The notes: generated by a model from the sequence alone, not told the origin. A stretch of DNA of 64,000 nt from Alistipes sp. (GCA_017517705.1 JAFWYM010000016.1:1-64000), one strand, 5' to 3'; shown: positions 31,965 through 40,579, numbered from the stretch's first letter. Program-made: numbers and translations.

Positions 31965-32747
31965 TTAGTAGATAAAGGGTATTATGCGCTTACGCTTCAG
32001 CGACGTAAACTCCGCGCCAAACTCTCGCTCGTAACGCTTGTATAGCGATGCCGAGCGGGGCCCGAGGTTGGCAAATGTCCACCATGCGAAGACCACACCT
32101 GCCCACGACCATGAGGCTATAGCAAAGCCTACCCACTCCATAAACTCGCCGAAGTAGTTCGCCGACGACACATACTTAAACATGCCACCCTTGGGTATGT
32201 AGTGCTTCGTATCTCCCTCCTTGCGCAAGTTACGTATCACGTAGTCGGAGTGTATGTTGGTAATCATGCCGAAGATAAATACCGCAGTGCCGATGTAGAA
32301 GTATGGCTTCGACATCCACCCGTCGTAGTAGCCCATCTCGGGGGCATAGTAGAATATCCAGCCGCCCTGCATCACGGCATTCAGCGTGTTAAACACCACG
32401 CCCATAAGCACTATGCCTATAGGCATCTTGGAGTTTCCGCGCATAAGCATCGGGAAGATGAACGAGCGCTGGAAGTAGTGCAACTCGAACATCAGGAAGA
32501 GGGCCAGGGGGGCTGCCTCCACGGCATAGTCCGACATCCACCATAGCACTGCCATGGCGAAGAATACCGGGCACTCCATCAATACCCACCCCACCTTGTT
32601 AGGCACGGGGAAGCCGAACTTGCGATTGAAGAGATAGCCATATCCCGCCTCTACAAAGTAGAGCGCCACGAATACTACGAGCGCCACCACAGCCATTATG
32701 ATTAGGAATGTGTTGTAACACTCCAACGATACCAACTCCGAAAACAT
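31965..32747 (-). CDS. Steroid 5-alpha-reductase-like membrane protein
   Basis: A 260-aa membrane protein with about six hydrophobic helices. The C-terminal half carries the 5-alpha-reductase signature: IPKGGMFKYVSSANYFGEFM with EW next, and a closing RYEREFGAEF...IIPFIY. This matches the NADPH-binding part of the SRD5A family, which reduces the delta-4 bond of 3-oxo-steroids to the 5-alpha form. ATG 32747 (MFSEL) is preferred to upstream codons, which fall in the leader. It is the first gene of the operon. Known gut Bacteroidales use this enzyme with 5BR and 3beta-HSDH to make isoallolithocholate. Acting on other sterols is possible. Confidence 0.9.
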   Translation of the reverse strand: MFSELVSLECYNTFLIIMAVVALVVFVALYFVEAGYGYLFNRKFGFPVPNKVGWVLMECPVFFAMAVLWWMSDYAVEAAPLALFLMFELHYFQRSFIFPMLMRGNSKMPIGIVLMGVVFNTLNAVMQGGWIFYYAPEMGYYDGWMSKPYFYIGTAVFIFGMITNIHSDYVIRNLRKEGDTKHYIPKGGMFKYVSSANYFGEFMEWVGFAIASWSWAGVVFAWWTFANLGPRSASLYKRYEREFGAEFTSLKRKRIIPFIY

Positions 32748-32793
32748 AATATATCCTTTTACACTGTTTACACCACACCGGCACCACATCAAT

Positions 32794-32809
32794 GTTACCT
32801 AAAGGTAAC
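32794..32809. promoter_or_regulatory. Dyad in the leader of the steroid-reductase operon
   Basis: GTTACC-TAAA-GGTAAC, a perfect 6-bp inverted repeat around 4 bases, lies between the -7 box (32840-32847) and the start codon. It may be a repressor site or a small leader hairpin. The sequence is seen; the role is inferred. Confidence 0.45.
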
Positions 32810-32839
32810 CACCACGGTAGAGCAGGTGCTATAATCGCA

Positions 32840-32847
32840 CAAAGGTA
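32840..32847 (-). promoter_or_regulatory. -7 box of the steroid-reductase operon
   Basis: The minus strand reads TACCTTTG, a full TAnnTTTG match, giving a leader of about 85 nt. No TTTG is found 19-21 nt upstream, which could mean activator dependence. Confidence 0.55.
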
Positions 32848-32912
32848 CAACTTTTTTTTCTAAATTTTCGTTAGTAGTGAGTAATTAGTCGTTAGTAATG
32901 GTAAATAAGTCT

Positions 32913-33034
32913 ATATTGTCCTAAATAATTTTGCTTTTGTGAAGCTTTGCTTCAGTGCCTTGCTCGCCTATGGCTACTGAGGTTGCCGGACATCGACAAT
33001 ATAATTGTAGTGCATGCTTTATTTAGGACAATAT
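32913..33034. repeat. 122-bp MITE-like element with 16-bp terminal inverted repeats
   Basis: ATATTGTCCTAAATAA (32913-32928) is the exact reverse complement of 33019-33034. The interior has no gene and contains small dyads (GAAGCTTTGCTTC). No clear target duplication is seen. It could be a miniature transposable element or a structured RNA. Confidence 0.65.
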
Positions 33035-33140
33035 TGCAAATAGGAAGTGAATTTAAGGAAATTAAGGAGATTTGTGTTTAGGGGAGTATGTGTATACGCG
33101 GGCTACGCCCACTATGGGGAGCATGGGTAATTTACTCAAA

Positions 33141-33239
33141 ACTACTCAGACTACCCAGACTACCCAGACTACCCAGTCTACCCAGTCTACCCAGTCTACC
33201 CAAGCCACCCAGACTACCCAAGCCACCCAGACTACCCAT
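33141..33239 (+). repeat. 9-bp tandem repeat, 11 units
   Basis: Units ACTACCCAG, TCTACCCAG and GCCACCCAG or close variants run head to tail for 99 bp. It is a minisatellite in non-coding DNA. Confidence 0.9.
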
Positions 33240-33256
33240 AGCACTGACATGAAAAA

Positions 33257-33293
33257 GCCGTCGATGGATAACATTCCATTGACGGCACTTTTT
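33257..33293 (+). terminator. Terminator-like hairpin module (copy 1)
   Basis: GCCGTCGATGGA and TCCATTGACGGC form a 12-bp stem (one G-U) around TAACAT, followed by ACTTTTT. A near-identical module with the loop inverted is at 55398-55434. No plus-strand gene ends just upstream, so termination may not be its only role. Confidence 0.6.
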
Positions 33294-33449
33294 GTTAGCG
33301 GCAGCAGATGCTGCCTTTTCACGCCCGCAATTTGTTGTCAAAAGGTAGTAGATGCAACGCTCGGCAAATTTCGAGGCGATGGGCTGTACTATGGCGTACT
33401 GCCCATTGCTGAGATAATTTGTTAGCGGCAGCAGATGCTGCCTTTTCAC
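33292..33449 (+). repeat. Two identical 31-bp direct repeats with an internal hairpin
   Basis: The 31-bp sequence beginning TTGTTAGCGG and ending CTGCCTTTTCAC occurs at 33292-33322 and 33419-33449. Each contains GGCAGC...GCTGCC followed by TTTT. The second copy ends 7 bp from the nitroreductase stop codon. Confidence 0.85.
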
Positions 33450-33455
33450 AACAAA

Positions 33456-34094
33456 TTACTCGATGTAATAGGCCTTAGACACATCACGTGCCGGCGCTGC
33501 GGGGACATCACCTGAAGGATAACCAAAGGCAATGGCAACCATCAGTTTATAATCCTCGGGGAGGTTCAAGCGCTCCAGGTATGGCTTCGCAGCCTCCGAG
33601 TTCATAACAGGTACAACGCTACCGAGACAGCACGAGCCTATACCCATAGACCACGCTGCAACCATCATATTCTCAGAGAGAAGGCCACAGTCATACTCGC
33701 CGCTATAGCTCTCCTCGGGGCAGGCTATAAATGCCACAGTGGGGGCATTGCGGAAGAAGTTACGGAAGCCCTCCTGCTCCTTAAGCTGAGGCATCTGCTC
33801 CACGGCGATGGCTGTGACACCCTCGATGAAGTCGGGAGCATCGACAACACGTACTGCCCAGGGCTGCATATTCATGGCACTGGGGGCGTAGATACCACAC
33901 TCTACGACCTTAGCCATCTGCTCGCGCGAGACCGGCTCAGCCTTATAGTCGCGCACAGAGCGACGTGTCATGATAGTCTCCACGACAGCCTGCTCCTTCG
34001 AGCACTCACACTCATTCGTCGCCCTCTCCGAGCAGCATCCATAAAACATCGTCGCAGCCACAAGAGCCACAATAGAGAGTGTTAATCTTTTCAT
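33456..34094 (-). CDS. Exported nitroreductase-family lipoprotein
   Basis: A 212-aa nitroreductase-fold protein with a lipoprotein signal (FYGC, Cys 20), which is unusual for a family that is mostly cytoplasmic. FMN-binding RRSVRDYKAEPV, the APSAMNMQPW loop and the AFGYPSG end are intact, so the flavin site looks functional. As a lipoprotein it would act in the periplasm or at the cell surface and would need an electron donor there. It starts 11 nt after hutI, so it is part of the histidine-degradation operon; its link to that pathway is unknown. I chose ATG 34094 (MKRL). Confidence 0.85.
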   Translation of the reverse strand: MKRLTLSIVALVAATMFYGCCSERATNECECSKEQAVVETIMTRRSVRDYKAEPVSREQMAKVVECGIYAPSAMNMQPWAVRVVDAPDFIEGVTAIAVEQMPQLKEQEGFRNFFRNAPTVAFIACPEESYSGEYDCGLLSENMMVAAWSMGIGSCCLGSVVPVMNSEAAKPYLERLNLPEDYKLMVAIAFGYPSGDVPAAPARDVSKAYYIE

Positions 34095-34105
34095 AATCAC
34101 CACTA

Positions 34106-35344
34106 TTAGTTAATACGTTTACCTTTGAGTACTATCTTTCGAATAATGGGGGTCTGGTGTGCATAGGGGAGATATGCCAACGACGGCAGGGGCTTCGTGA
34201 TGTAGAAGTTGGCCACCTTACCGCGTGTTATTGAGCCGAAGTTGCGGCTCTCGCCCATAGCAGCTGCGCTGTTGAGCGTGGCAGCGTTGAGCGCCTCCGC
34301 GGGTGTCATCTTCATCTTTATAGAGCCGAGCGACACTACAAAGCGCATATTTCCCGAGGGTGCGGTGCCCGGGTTGAAGTCCGAAGCCAAAGCAACGGCA
34401 AGGCCCGCATCTATCATCTTACGCGCAGGGGGATAGCCTATGCCGAGGAAGAAGGCACAGCCGGGCAACATTGTTGGCATCGTCCGGCTACCTCTAAGAG
34501 CCTCAACCTGCTCATCACCCATAGACTCAAGATGGTCTACCGAGAGAGCTCCATGCTCCACGCCTATCTCCACGCCACCCGACACAGCGAGCTCGTTGGC
34601 ATGTATCTTAGCACGCAGACCATACTTAGCTCCCGTCTCCATAATCTTTGCCGTCTCCTCGACGGTAAAGAAGCCCTTATCGCAGAATACATCCACGAAG
34701 TCGGCCAAGCCCTCGGCTGCAACGGCAGGAATCATGTCGTTGCATACGTGCTCGACATACTCAGCCTGACGGCCACGGTAGGCACGGCCTACAGCATGAG
34801 CGCCGAGGAACGTAGCACGCACCTCGAGGGGTGCCGTTTGACGAATACGACGTATCACACGTAGGATTTTGAGCTCATCCTCCAACGTGAGACCATAGCC
34901 CGACTTAATCTCCACGAGGCCTGTACCCATGGCAACAATCTCGTCGATGCGCTCCATAGCCTGACGATATAGCTCATCCTCCGACGTCTCGTGAAGGCGG
35001 TCTGCCGAGTTAAGTATGCCACCACCACGCTTGGCTATCTCCTCGTATGAGAGGCCGTTAATCTTGTCGAGAAACTCCTGCTCGCGACTACCGGCATAGA
35101 CGATATGCGTATGCGAGTCGCAGAACGACGGGAAGAGCCAGCCACCCTCAGCATCGAGGACATCGCAGCCCTCCGCAGAGGGCAGCGTGTCCATCGTGCC
35201 GTAATCCTTGATGCGCTCGCCATCGGTGAGGAGCCACGCATTCTCCAAGGTCGCGATATCGGCCATAGCCCTACCCTCGACCCTCAGACGTCCACTCTCG
35301 TCGATGCCTACGAGCGTACCTATGTTTTTAACGAGCAAGCTCAT
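34106..35344 (-). CDS. hutI: Imidazolonepropionase
   Basis: A 412-aa amidohydrolase of normal length that opens 4-imidazolone-5-propionate to N-formimino-L-glutamate, the third step of histidine breakdown. Metal-binding HTH in SFCDSHTHIVYAGSREQEF, the EIKSGYGLTLEDELK motif, HANELAVSGGVEIG and a late ASDFNPGTAPSGN are all present. It overlaps the 3' end of hutH by 17 nt, so the two are translationally linked. The pathway continues with the formiminotransferase encoded upstream in the same operon. Confidence 0.97.
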   Translation of the reverse strand: MSLLVKNIGTLVGIDESGRLRVEGRAMADIATLENAWLLTDGERIKDYGTMDTLPSAEGCDVLDAEGGWLFPSFCDSHTHIVYAGSREQEFLDKINGLSYEEIAKRGGGILNSADRLHETSEDELYRQAMERIDEIVAMGTGLVEIKSGYGLTLEDELKILRVIRRIRQTAPLEVRATFLGAHAVGRAYRGRQAEYVEHVCNDMIPAVAAEGLADFVDVFCDKGFFTVEETAKIMETGAKYGLRAKIHANELAVSGGVEIGVEHGALSVDHLESMGDEQVEALRGSRTMPTMLPGCAFFLGIGYPPARKMIDAGLAVALASDFNPGTAPSGNMRFVVSLGSIKMKMTPAEALNAATLNSAAAMGESRNFGSITRGKVANFYITKPLPSLAYLPYAHQTPIIRKIVLKGKRIN

Positions 35345-36827
35345 AGTCGTTCAAGAAGTTTACCGATGTAGCAATATGTGGATACATCACCGTGTCGTTA
35401 TCCACGAAGGGAACAACCTTGCGGTAGGCCTCGAACATAGCCTCCACAGCTGCCGATGAGCGCAGGTTGGTCATCTGATGGCGGAACTCCAATGCCTGTG
35501 CCGAGTTCATAAGCTCGATGGCAAGCACACGCTCGGTGTTCTGCACCACCTTCCAAAGCTTCGTGGCAGCATTCGAGCCCATGCTCACGTGATCCTCCTG
35601 ACCCTGCGACGAGGGTATAGAGTCGCACGAGGCGGGCCAGCATAGACCCTTAGACTGGCTGACGATAGATGCTGCCGTGTACTGCGGAATCATGAAGCCT
35701 GAGTTAAGGCCGGGGTTAGCAACGAGGAAGTTGGGGAGGTTACGCGCACCCGAGATGAGCTTATATGTACGACGCTCCGAGATATTGCCGAGCTCCGCAA
35801 CAGCGATAGCCAAGAAGTCCATAGCCACAGCAATAGGCTGGCCGTGGAAGTTACCCGCAGATATTACCTCGTCGGTGTCAGGGAATACCGTGGGGTTATC
35901 CGTGGCGGAGTTAATCTCCGTCTCGAGGACGCTGGCAACGTATGCAATGGTATCCTTCGACGCACCATGCACCTGAGGTATGCAACGGAACGAGTAGGGG
36001 TCCTGCACATGCTGCTTGGGCTGCTTGCCAATCTCCGAGCCTGCCAATATCTCGCGGAAGTTACGTGCCGTCTCAATCTGGCCGTTGTGCGGACGTATGG
36101 CGTGTACGTTATGCTCAAAAGGCTCCATGCGGCCATCAAAGGCATCGAGCGACATGGCACCGATGCTATCAGCCCAGCGGCTGAGGCGCTGCGCGTTAAT
36201 CAACGAGTAGACACCGTATGCCGACATAAACTGTGTGCCGTTCAACAACGCAAGACCCTCCTTCGAGCAAAGAGTGATAGGTGTCCATCCCATCTTCTGC
36301 ATCATCACGCTACCCTCGACAACCTCACCATCAATCTCCACATGACCAAGGCCCAAGAGGGGCAAACACATGTGCGCCAAGGGCGAGAGGTCGCCCGAAG
36401 CACCCAGCGAGCCCTGCTCGTATACCACAGGGATGATGTTGTTGTTAAACATCTCGATAAGGCGCTCGACGGTGACGAGCTGCACACCCGAGTGACCGTA
36501 TGACAACGACTGCACCTTCAAGAGAATCATCAATCGTGCTATCTCCGAGGGCACACGCTGGCCTGTACCGCAGGCGTGCGACATCATAAGGTTCTTCTGC
36601 AACTGCGACAATCCCTCCTTCTCAACCGAGATGTTGCACAACGAGCCAAAACCCGTCGTCACGCCATAGATAGGACGTCCCGCATTCTCCATCTTCTTGT
36701 CGAGATACTCGCGGCAGTGGTTGATGCGACGCTTGGCATCCTCGCTCAACGCCAATTTGTAGCCCTTCGACAAAATCTCCTCAACACGAGCGATAGTCAG
36801 GCGCTCGGCACTAATATAATGAATCAT
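35328..36827 (-). CDS. hutH: Histidine ammonia-lyase
   Basis: A 499-aa lyase that removes ammonia from L-histidine to give urocanate. The Ala-Ser-Gly triad that forms the MIO cofactor is at residues 143-145 (GSLGASGDLSPLAH). Further family marks are YGVTTGFGSLCN near 54-65 and the NFHGQPIAVAMDF and QDHVSMG-type late motifs. Length is normal. It lies 6 nt after hutU and overlaps hutI, giving a single transcript for the pathway. Confidence 0.97.
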   Translation of the reverse strand: MIHYISAERLTIARVEEILSKGYKLALSEDAKRRINHCREYLDKKMENAGRPIYGVTTGFGSLCNISVEKEGLSQLQKNLMMSHACGTGQRVPSEIARLMILLKVQSLSYGHSGVQLVTVERLIEMFNNNIIPVVYEQGSLGASGDLSPLAHMCLPLLGLGHVEIDGEVVEGSVMMQKMGWTPITLCSKEGLALLNGTQFMSAYGVYSLINAQRLSRWADSIGAMSLDAFDGRMEPFEHNVHAIRPHNGQIETARNFREILAGSEIGKQPKQHVQDPYSFRCIPQVHGASKDTIAYVASVLETEINSATDNPTVFPDTDEVISAGNFHGQPIAVAMDFLAIAVAELGNISERRTYKLISGARNLPNFLVANPGLNSGFMIPQYTAASIVSQSKGLCWPASCDSIPSSQGQEDHVSMGSNAATKLWKVVQNTERVLAIELMNSAQALEFRHQMTNLRSSAAVEAMFEAYRKVVPFVDNDTVMYPHIATSVNFLNDYELAR

Positions 36828-36833
36828 AATCGT

Positions 36834-38849
36834 TTACTTATTTTCGTTATACACCTTTTCAATCATATCCATGTCCGCGAGGTTGGGAAGCGTGACCTTC
36901 AACAGTGGTGTGCGCTCCATCTCGCGCTTGATGGCAAACATGGCGCCCTCGTTACGTGCCCAGCTACGACGAGCAATGCCGTTGTTCACATCCCACAGCA
37001 ACATCTCCTCGATGTGGCGTGCCGAGTCCTCCGAGCCGTCGATGACCATACCGAAGCCACCATTGATAACCTCGCCCCAGCCTACGCCACCACCATTGTG
37101 GATAGATACCCATGTAGCACCGCGGAACGAGTCGCCAATGACGTTATGCACAGCCATATCGGCACAGAAGTGCGAGCCGTCGTAGATGTTCGATGTCTCA
37201 CGATAGGGCGAGTCCGTACCCGACACATCGTGGTGGTCACGACCAAGGACGATAGGCGCCGATATCTCACCACGCTTGATAGCCTCGTTAAAGGCCAACG
37301 CAATGCGTGTACGACCCTCAGAGTCGGCATAGAGGATACGTGCCTGCGAGCCTACGACGAGCTTGTTCTCCATAGCCTCGCGTATCCAGTGGAGGTTGTC
37401 GGCAAGCTGTCCCTGAATCTCTGCGGGAGCCTCCTTGAGCATGGCGTCGAGCACCTCCGCAGCGATGCGGTCGCTCTTGACGAGATCCTCCTCCTTGCCC
37501 GAGGTACATACCCAACGGAAGGGGCCAAAGCCGTAGTCGAAGAACATCGGGCCCATGATATCCTGAACGTACGAAGGATAGCGGAACTTACCATCCTCGG
37601 CCATAATATCGGCACCTGCACGCGACGACTCCAACAAGAAGGCGTTACCATAGTCGAAGAAGTACATACCGCGCGCCGTGAGCTTATTTACGGCTGCCAC
37701 GTGACGACGCAACGACTCACGCACACACTCCTTGAAACGCTCGGGCTCCTCGGCCATCATGCGGTTAGACTCCTCATACGAGTAACCCACGGGGTAGTAA
37801 CCACCGGCCCAGGGGTTATGCAACGACGTCTGATCTGAGCCGAGGTCTACGTTAATATCCTCCTCGGCAAGGCGCTCCCAGAGGTCTACGACATTACCAA
37901 CGTAGGCAAACGAGATGACCTCCTTCTGCTCCACAGCCTGCTTAACGCGAGGAATAAGCTCGTCGAGCGACGAGTAGAGCTCATCCACCCAGCCCTGCTT
38001 GTGGCGCTTCTCCGCAGCAGCGATGTTTACCTCGGCAGTGATGCTCACCACGCCCGAGATATTACCCGCCTTAGGCTGAGCACCCGACATACCACCAAGG
38101 CCTGCTGTGACAAACAACATACCCTTCAAATCCTTCTGTCCGGGCTTCATACGCTTGCGTGCAGCGTTCATCACCGTGATTGTCGTACCGTGAACGATAC
38201 CCTGCGGGCCGATATACATATACGAGCCTGCGGTCATCTGGCCATACTGCGACACACCCATGGCGTTGAAACGCTCCCAGTCGTCCTGCGACGAGTGGTT
38301 GGGGATAACCATACCGTTGGTCACAATAACGCGCGGAGCATCCTTATGCGAGGGGAACAAGCCGAGGGGGTGACCCGAGTACATCACGAGGGTCTGCTCG
38401 TCGGTCATCTCCGCGAGGTACTTCATCGCGAGGCGATACTGCGCCCAGTTCTGGAACACGGCACCATTACCACCATAGGTGATAAGCTCGTGGGGGTGCT
38501 GCGCTACGGCCTTATCGAGGTTGTTCTGAATCATGAGCATGATAGCTGCCGCCTGACGCGAGCGTGCAGGATAGTCATCTATCGAGCGGGCATACATCTC
38601 GTAGTCGGGACGCAGGCGGTACATATAGATACGACCATAGGTCTTGAGCTCCTCCAAAAACTCGGGCGCAAGCTCCGCATGGTGCTTCTCGGGGAAGTAA
38701 CGCAGGGCATTTGCCAAGGCGAGCTTCTTCTCCTGGTCGGTGAGGATATCCTTACGCTTGGGTGCATGGTTGGCATTGGGATCGTATGCCTTAGGTGCAG
38801 GCAGCGGATCGGGAATACCCGCCAATATATCTTTCTGAAAATCTGTCAT
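36834..38849 (-). CDS. hutU: Urocanate hydratase
   Basis: A 671-aa urocanase, the second step of histidine breakdown (urocanate to imidazolonepropionate, using NAD+ as an electrophile). The NAD-binding FVTAGLGGMSGAQPKAGN and the late WVSIHNGGGVGWGEVINGG motif are intact. It is about 110 residues longer than the Pseudomonas or Bacillus enzymes (about 555), mostly through an N-terminal extension and inserts, as in other Bacteroidota. It lies between ftcD (23-nt gap) and hutH (6-nt gap). Confidence 0.96.
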   Translation of the reverse strand: MTDFQKDILAGIPDPLPAPKAYDPNANHAPKRKDILTDQEKKLALANALRYFPEKHHAELAPEFLEELKTYGRIYMYRLRPDYEMYARSIDDYPARSRQAAAIMLMIQNNLDKAVAQHPHELITYGGNGAVFQNWAQYRLAMKYLAEMTDEQTLVMYSGHPLGLFPSHKDAPRVIVTNGMVIPNHSSQDDWERFNAMGVSQYGQMTAGSYMYIGPQGIVHGTTITVMNAARKRMKPGQKDLKGMLFVTAGLGGMSGAQPKAGNISGVVSITAEVNIAAAEKRHKQGWVDELYSSLDELIPRVKQAVEQKEVISFAYVGNVVDLWERLAEEDINVDLGSDQTSLHNPWAGGYYPVGYSYEESNRMMAEEPERFKECVRESLRRHVAAVNKLTARGMYFFDYGNAFLLESSRAGADIMAEDGKFRYPSYVQDIMGPMFFDYGFGPFRWVCTSGKEEDLVKSDRIAAEVLDAMLKEAPAEIQGQLADNLHWIREAMENKLVVGSQARILYADSEGRTRIALAFNEAIKRGEISAPIVLGRDHHDVSGTDSPYRETSNIYDGSHFCADMAVHNVIGDSFRGATWVSIHNGGGVGWGEVINGGFGMVIDGSEDSARHIEEMLLWDVNNGIARRSWARNEGAMFAIKREMERTPLLKVTLPNLADMDMIEKVYNENK

Positions 38850-38872
38850 TGTATCTTACGTTTTTAGGTTTA

Positions 38873-40579
38873 TTAGTTAATCTTGCTCTCTACCACAGCC
38901 AAAATCTCAGCCTCAGCCCTCTGTGCGGCAGCCTGAATATCCTCAGCCTCCTTAACAAGCTTATCGGCCACGGCGCGATCCTTCAATCCCGCAGCGTTAA
39001 TCTTAACATTGAGGCAGGCACCCATCACTGCCGAGCGTGCCGCCAAGGCACCCACACCGGCATCCGATACTGAGTTGGGGTTACCCTCCTCAGCCATGGC
39101 GCGAACAACATCGAAGGCCTTATACGCAGCCTTCATCGTGCGTAGGGGCACCTCCGTAGCGTAGAGCGTAGCAGCCTCCATGGCGGCAGCACGTGCAGCC
39201 TTCTCCTCCTCCGTAGACTTAGGCATGCCAAAGACATCCATAATCTTGTTGAACGCCGCAGTATCCTCATCCACGAGGTAGAGCAACTCGTTCATCACAC
39301 TCATGCCGTTATCCGCCCAATTAGAGAAGTACTCCCAGCGGTCATCCCAGCCCGCCTTGTGCGACGAGAGGTTTGCCACCATCGTGCCGAGGGCTGCAGC
39401 CAGGGCACCCATATATGCCGAGATAGAGCCACCACCAGGTGCAGGAGACTCACTTGCCGTCTCCTCGGCAAAGCCCGTGCAGGTCATATCTACGAGCTTC
39501 TTAACACCCTTCTGCTCATCAGCCTCCAAGATATACTCAACGACCTTCTCCTCGGGCTTGAACTCCTTGAGGTTCGAAAGACCCATAGACTCGATAGCGA
39601 TACGTACCAACTCCTTCTCGGGAAGACCCGTAGAGCGGTTCTGCTTGCGCAGGAAGTGACGACCGGCATCCACCAACGCGCTCTTAGGAACAAGACCTAC
39701 AATCTCGGCACCCGTAACACGCACACCACGAGCATCTGCAGCACGGCATACCTCATCGAAGGCGGCATGGAGGGGTGTAATCGAGAGGTTTGTCATATTC
39801 ATCGACACCTGAGCGATGCCATACTCCTCGATAAACCAGCCGATAGCCTTGCACGCCTTGAGCGTACCGGGCTTCATGATGGTATTGCCATTCTCGTCCT
39901 TCATAATCTTACCCGTGATGGGGTTACCCTCACGCATAGGACGACCCTTCTCGCGCACGTCGAAGGCGATGGCATTGGCACGACGTGTAGATGTGGTATT
40001 GAGGTTATAGTTCACAGCCACAAGGAAATCGCGAGCACCCACAGCCGTAGCACCCGTCTTAGCCACGCCCTCATCGTAGGGGCGAGCACCAAAGTCGGGT
40101 CTCTTCTGCTCGTGCATCATCTTCTCGGGCAGTGCCTCATACTCACCCTCACGGCATACCGCGAGGTTACGACGCTCGGGAGTGAAGGCGGCAGCCTCGT
40201 AGCAGTATGTGGGGACGCCAAGCTCCTCAGCAATACGCTTAGCAAGCGCGCGTGCCAACTCGGCACACTCCTCGAGTGTAATACCCGACACAGGGATAAG
40301 CGGACAGACGTCGCAAGCACCCATACGGGGGTGCGCACCCTTATGCTGGCGCATATCTATAAGCTCCGTAGCACGCTTAATGGCAGCAACAGCAGCATCG
40401 CATACAGCCTCGGGCTCACCTACGAAGGTAACCACCGTACGATTTGTAGCCTCACCGGGATCTACATCCAACAACTTTACGCCCTTAGCGGCGTCGATGA
40501 CATCCGTAATCTGCTTGATTGTCTCATTGTTGCGGCCCTCAGAGAAGTTAGGCACGCACTCAATAATTCTCTTCTGCAT
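38873..40579 (-). CDS. ftcD: Bifunctional glutamate formimidoyltransferase/formimidoyltetrahydrofolate cyclodeaminase
   Basis: A 568-aa fusion. N-terminal formiminotransferase domains (about 1-330) include CVPNFSEGRN, H-K-G-A-H-P-R-M-G-A and FGARPYDEGVAKTGATAVGARDFL. A cyclodeaminase domain (about 350-565) contains ESPAPGGGSISAYMGALAAALGTM. It moves the formimino group of formiminoglutamate to tetrahydrofolate and then releases ammonia to give 5,10-methenyl-THF, ending the pathway in glutamate and one-carbon units. It is the first gene of the hut operon. This layout replaces hutG-type formiminoglutamase routes. Confidence 0.97.
   Translation of the reverse strand: MQKRIIECVPNFSEGRNNETIKQITDVIDAAKGVKLLDVDPGEATNRTVVTFVGEPEAVCDAAVAAIKRATELIDMRQHKGAHPRMGACDVCPLIPVSGITLEECAELARALAKRIAEELGVPTYCYEAAAFTPERRNLAVCREGEYEALPEKMMHEQKRPDFGARPYDEGVAKTGATAVGARDFLVAVNYNLNTTSTRRANAIAFDVREKGRPMREGNPITGKIMKDENGNTIMKPGTLKACKAIGWFIEEYGIAQVSMNMTNLSITPLHAAFDEVCRAADARGVRVTGAEIVGLVPKSALVDAGRHFLRKQNRSTGLPEKELVRIAIESMGLSNLKEFKPEEKVVEYILEADEQKGVKKLVDMTCTGFAEETASESPAPGGGSISAYMGALAAALGTMVANLSSHKAGWDDRWEYFSNWADNGMSVMNELLYLVDEDTAAFNKIMDVFGMPKSTEEEKAARAAAMEAATLYATEVPLRTMKAAYKAFDVVRAMAEEGNPNSVSDAGVGALAARSAVMGACLNVKINAAGLKDRAVADKLVKEAEDIQAAAQRAEAEILAVVESKIN

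Larger units (their letters stand above)
32748..33455. other. Gene-free, repeat-rich island
   Basis: No supported gene lies in these 708 bp. From left to right: the operon leader and dyad, a 122-bp element with terminal inverted repeats (32913-33034), a 9-bp tandem repeat (33141-33239), a terminator-like hairpin module (33257-33293), and two identical 31-bp repeats (33292-33322, 33419-33449). Open frames across the 9-bp repeat exist only because its unit is a multiple of three. Confidence 0.75.

Noticed and set aside
33141..33239. CRISPR array
   Set aside because: Units are 9 bp with no spacers, and no cas genes are present.
33072..33425. Open frame coding a Thr-Thr-Gln repeat protein
   Set aside because: It exists only because the 9-bp tandem repeat cannot introduce stops. 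The flanking codons have no coding character and there is no start context.
36576..37838. Long plus-strand frame of 420 codons
   Set aside because: It is a mirror of hutH and hutU, whose codon bias leaves the opposite strand open.
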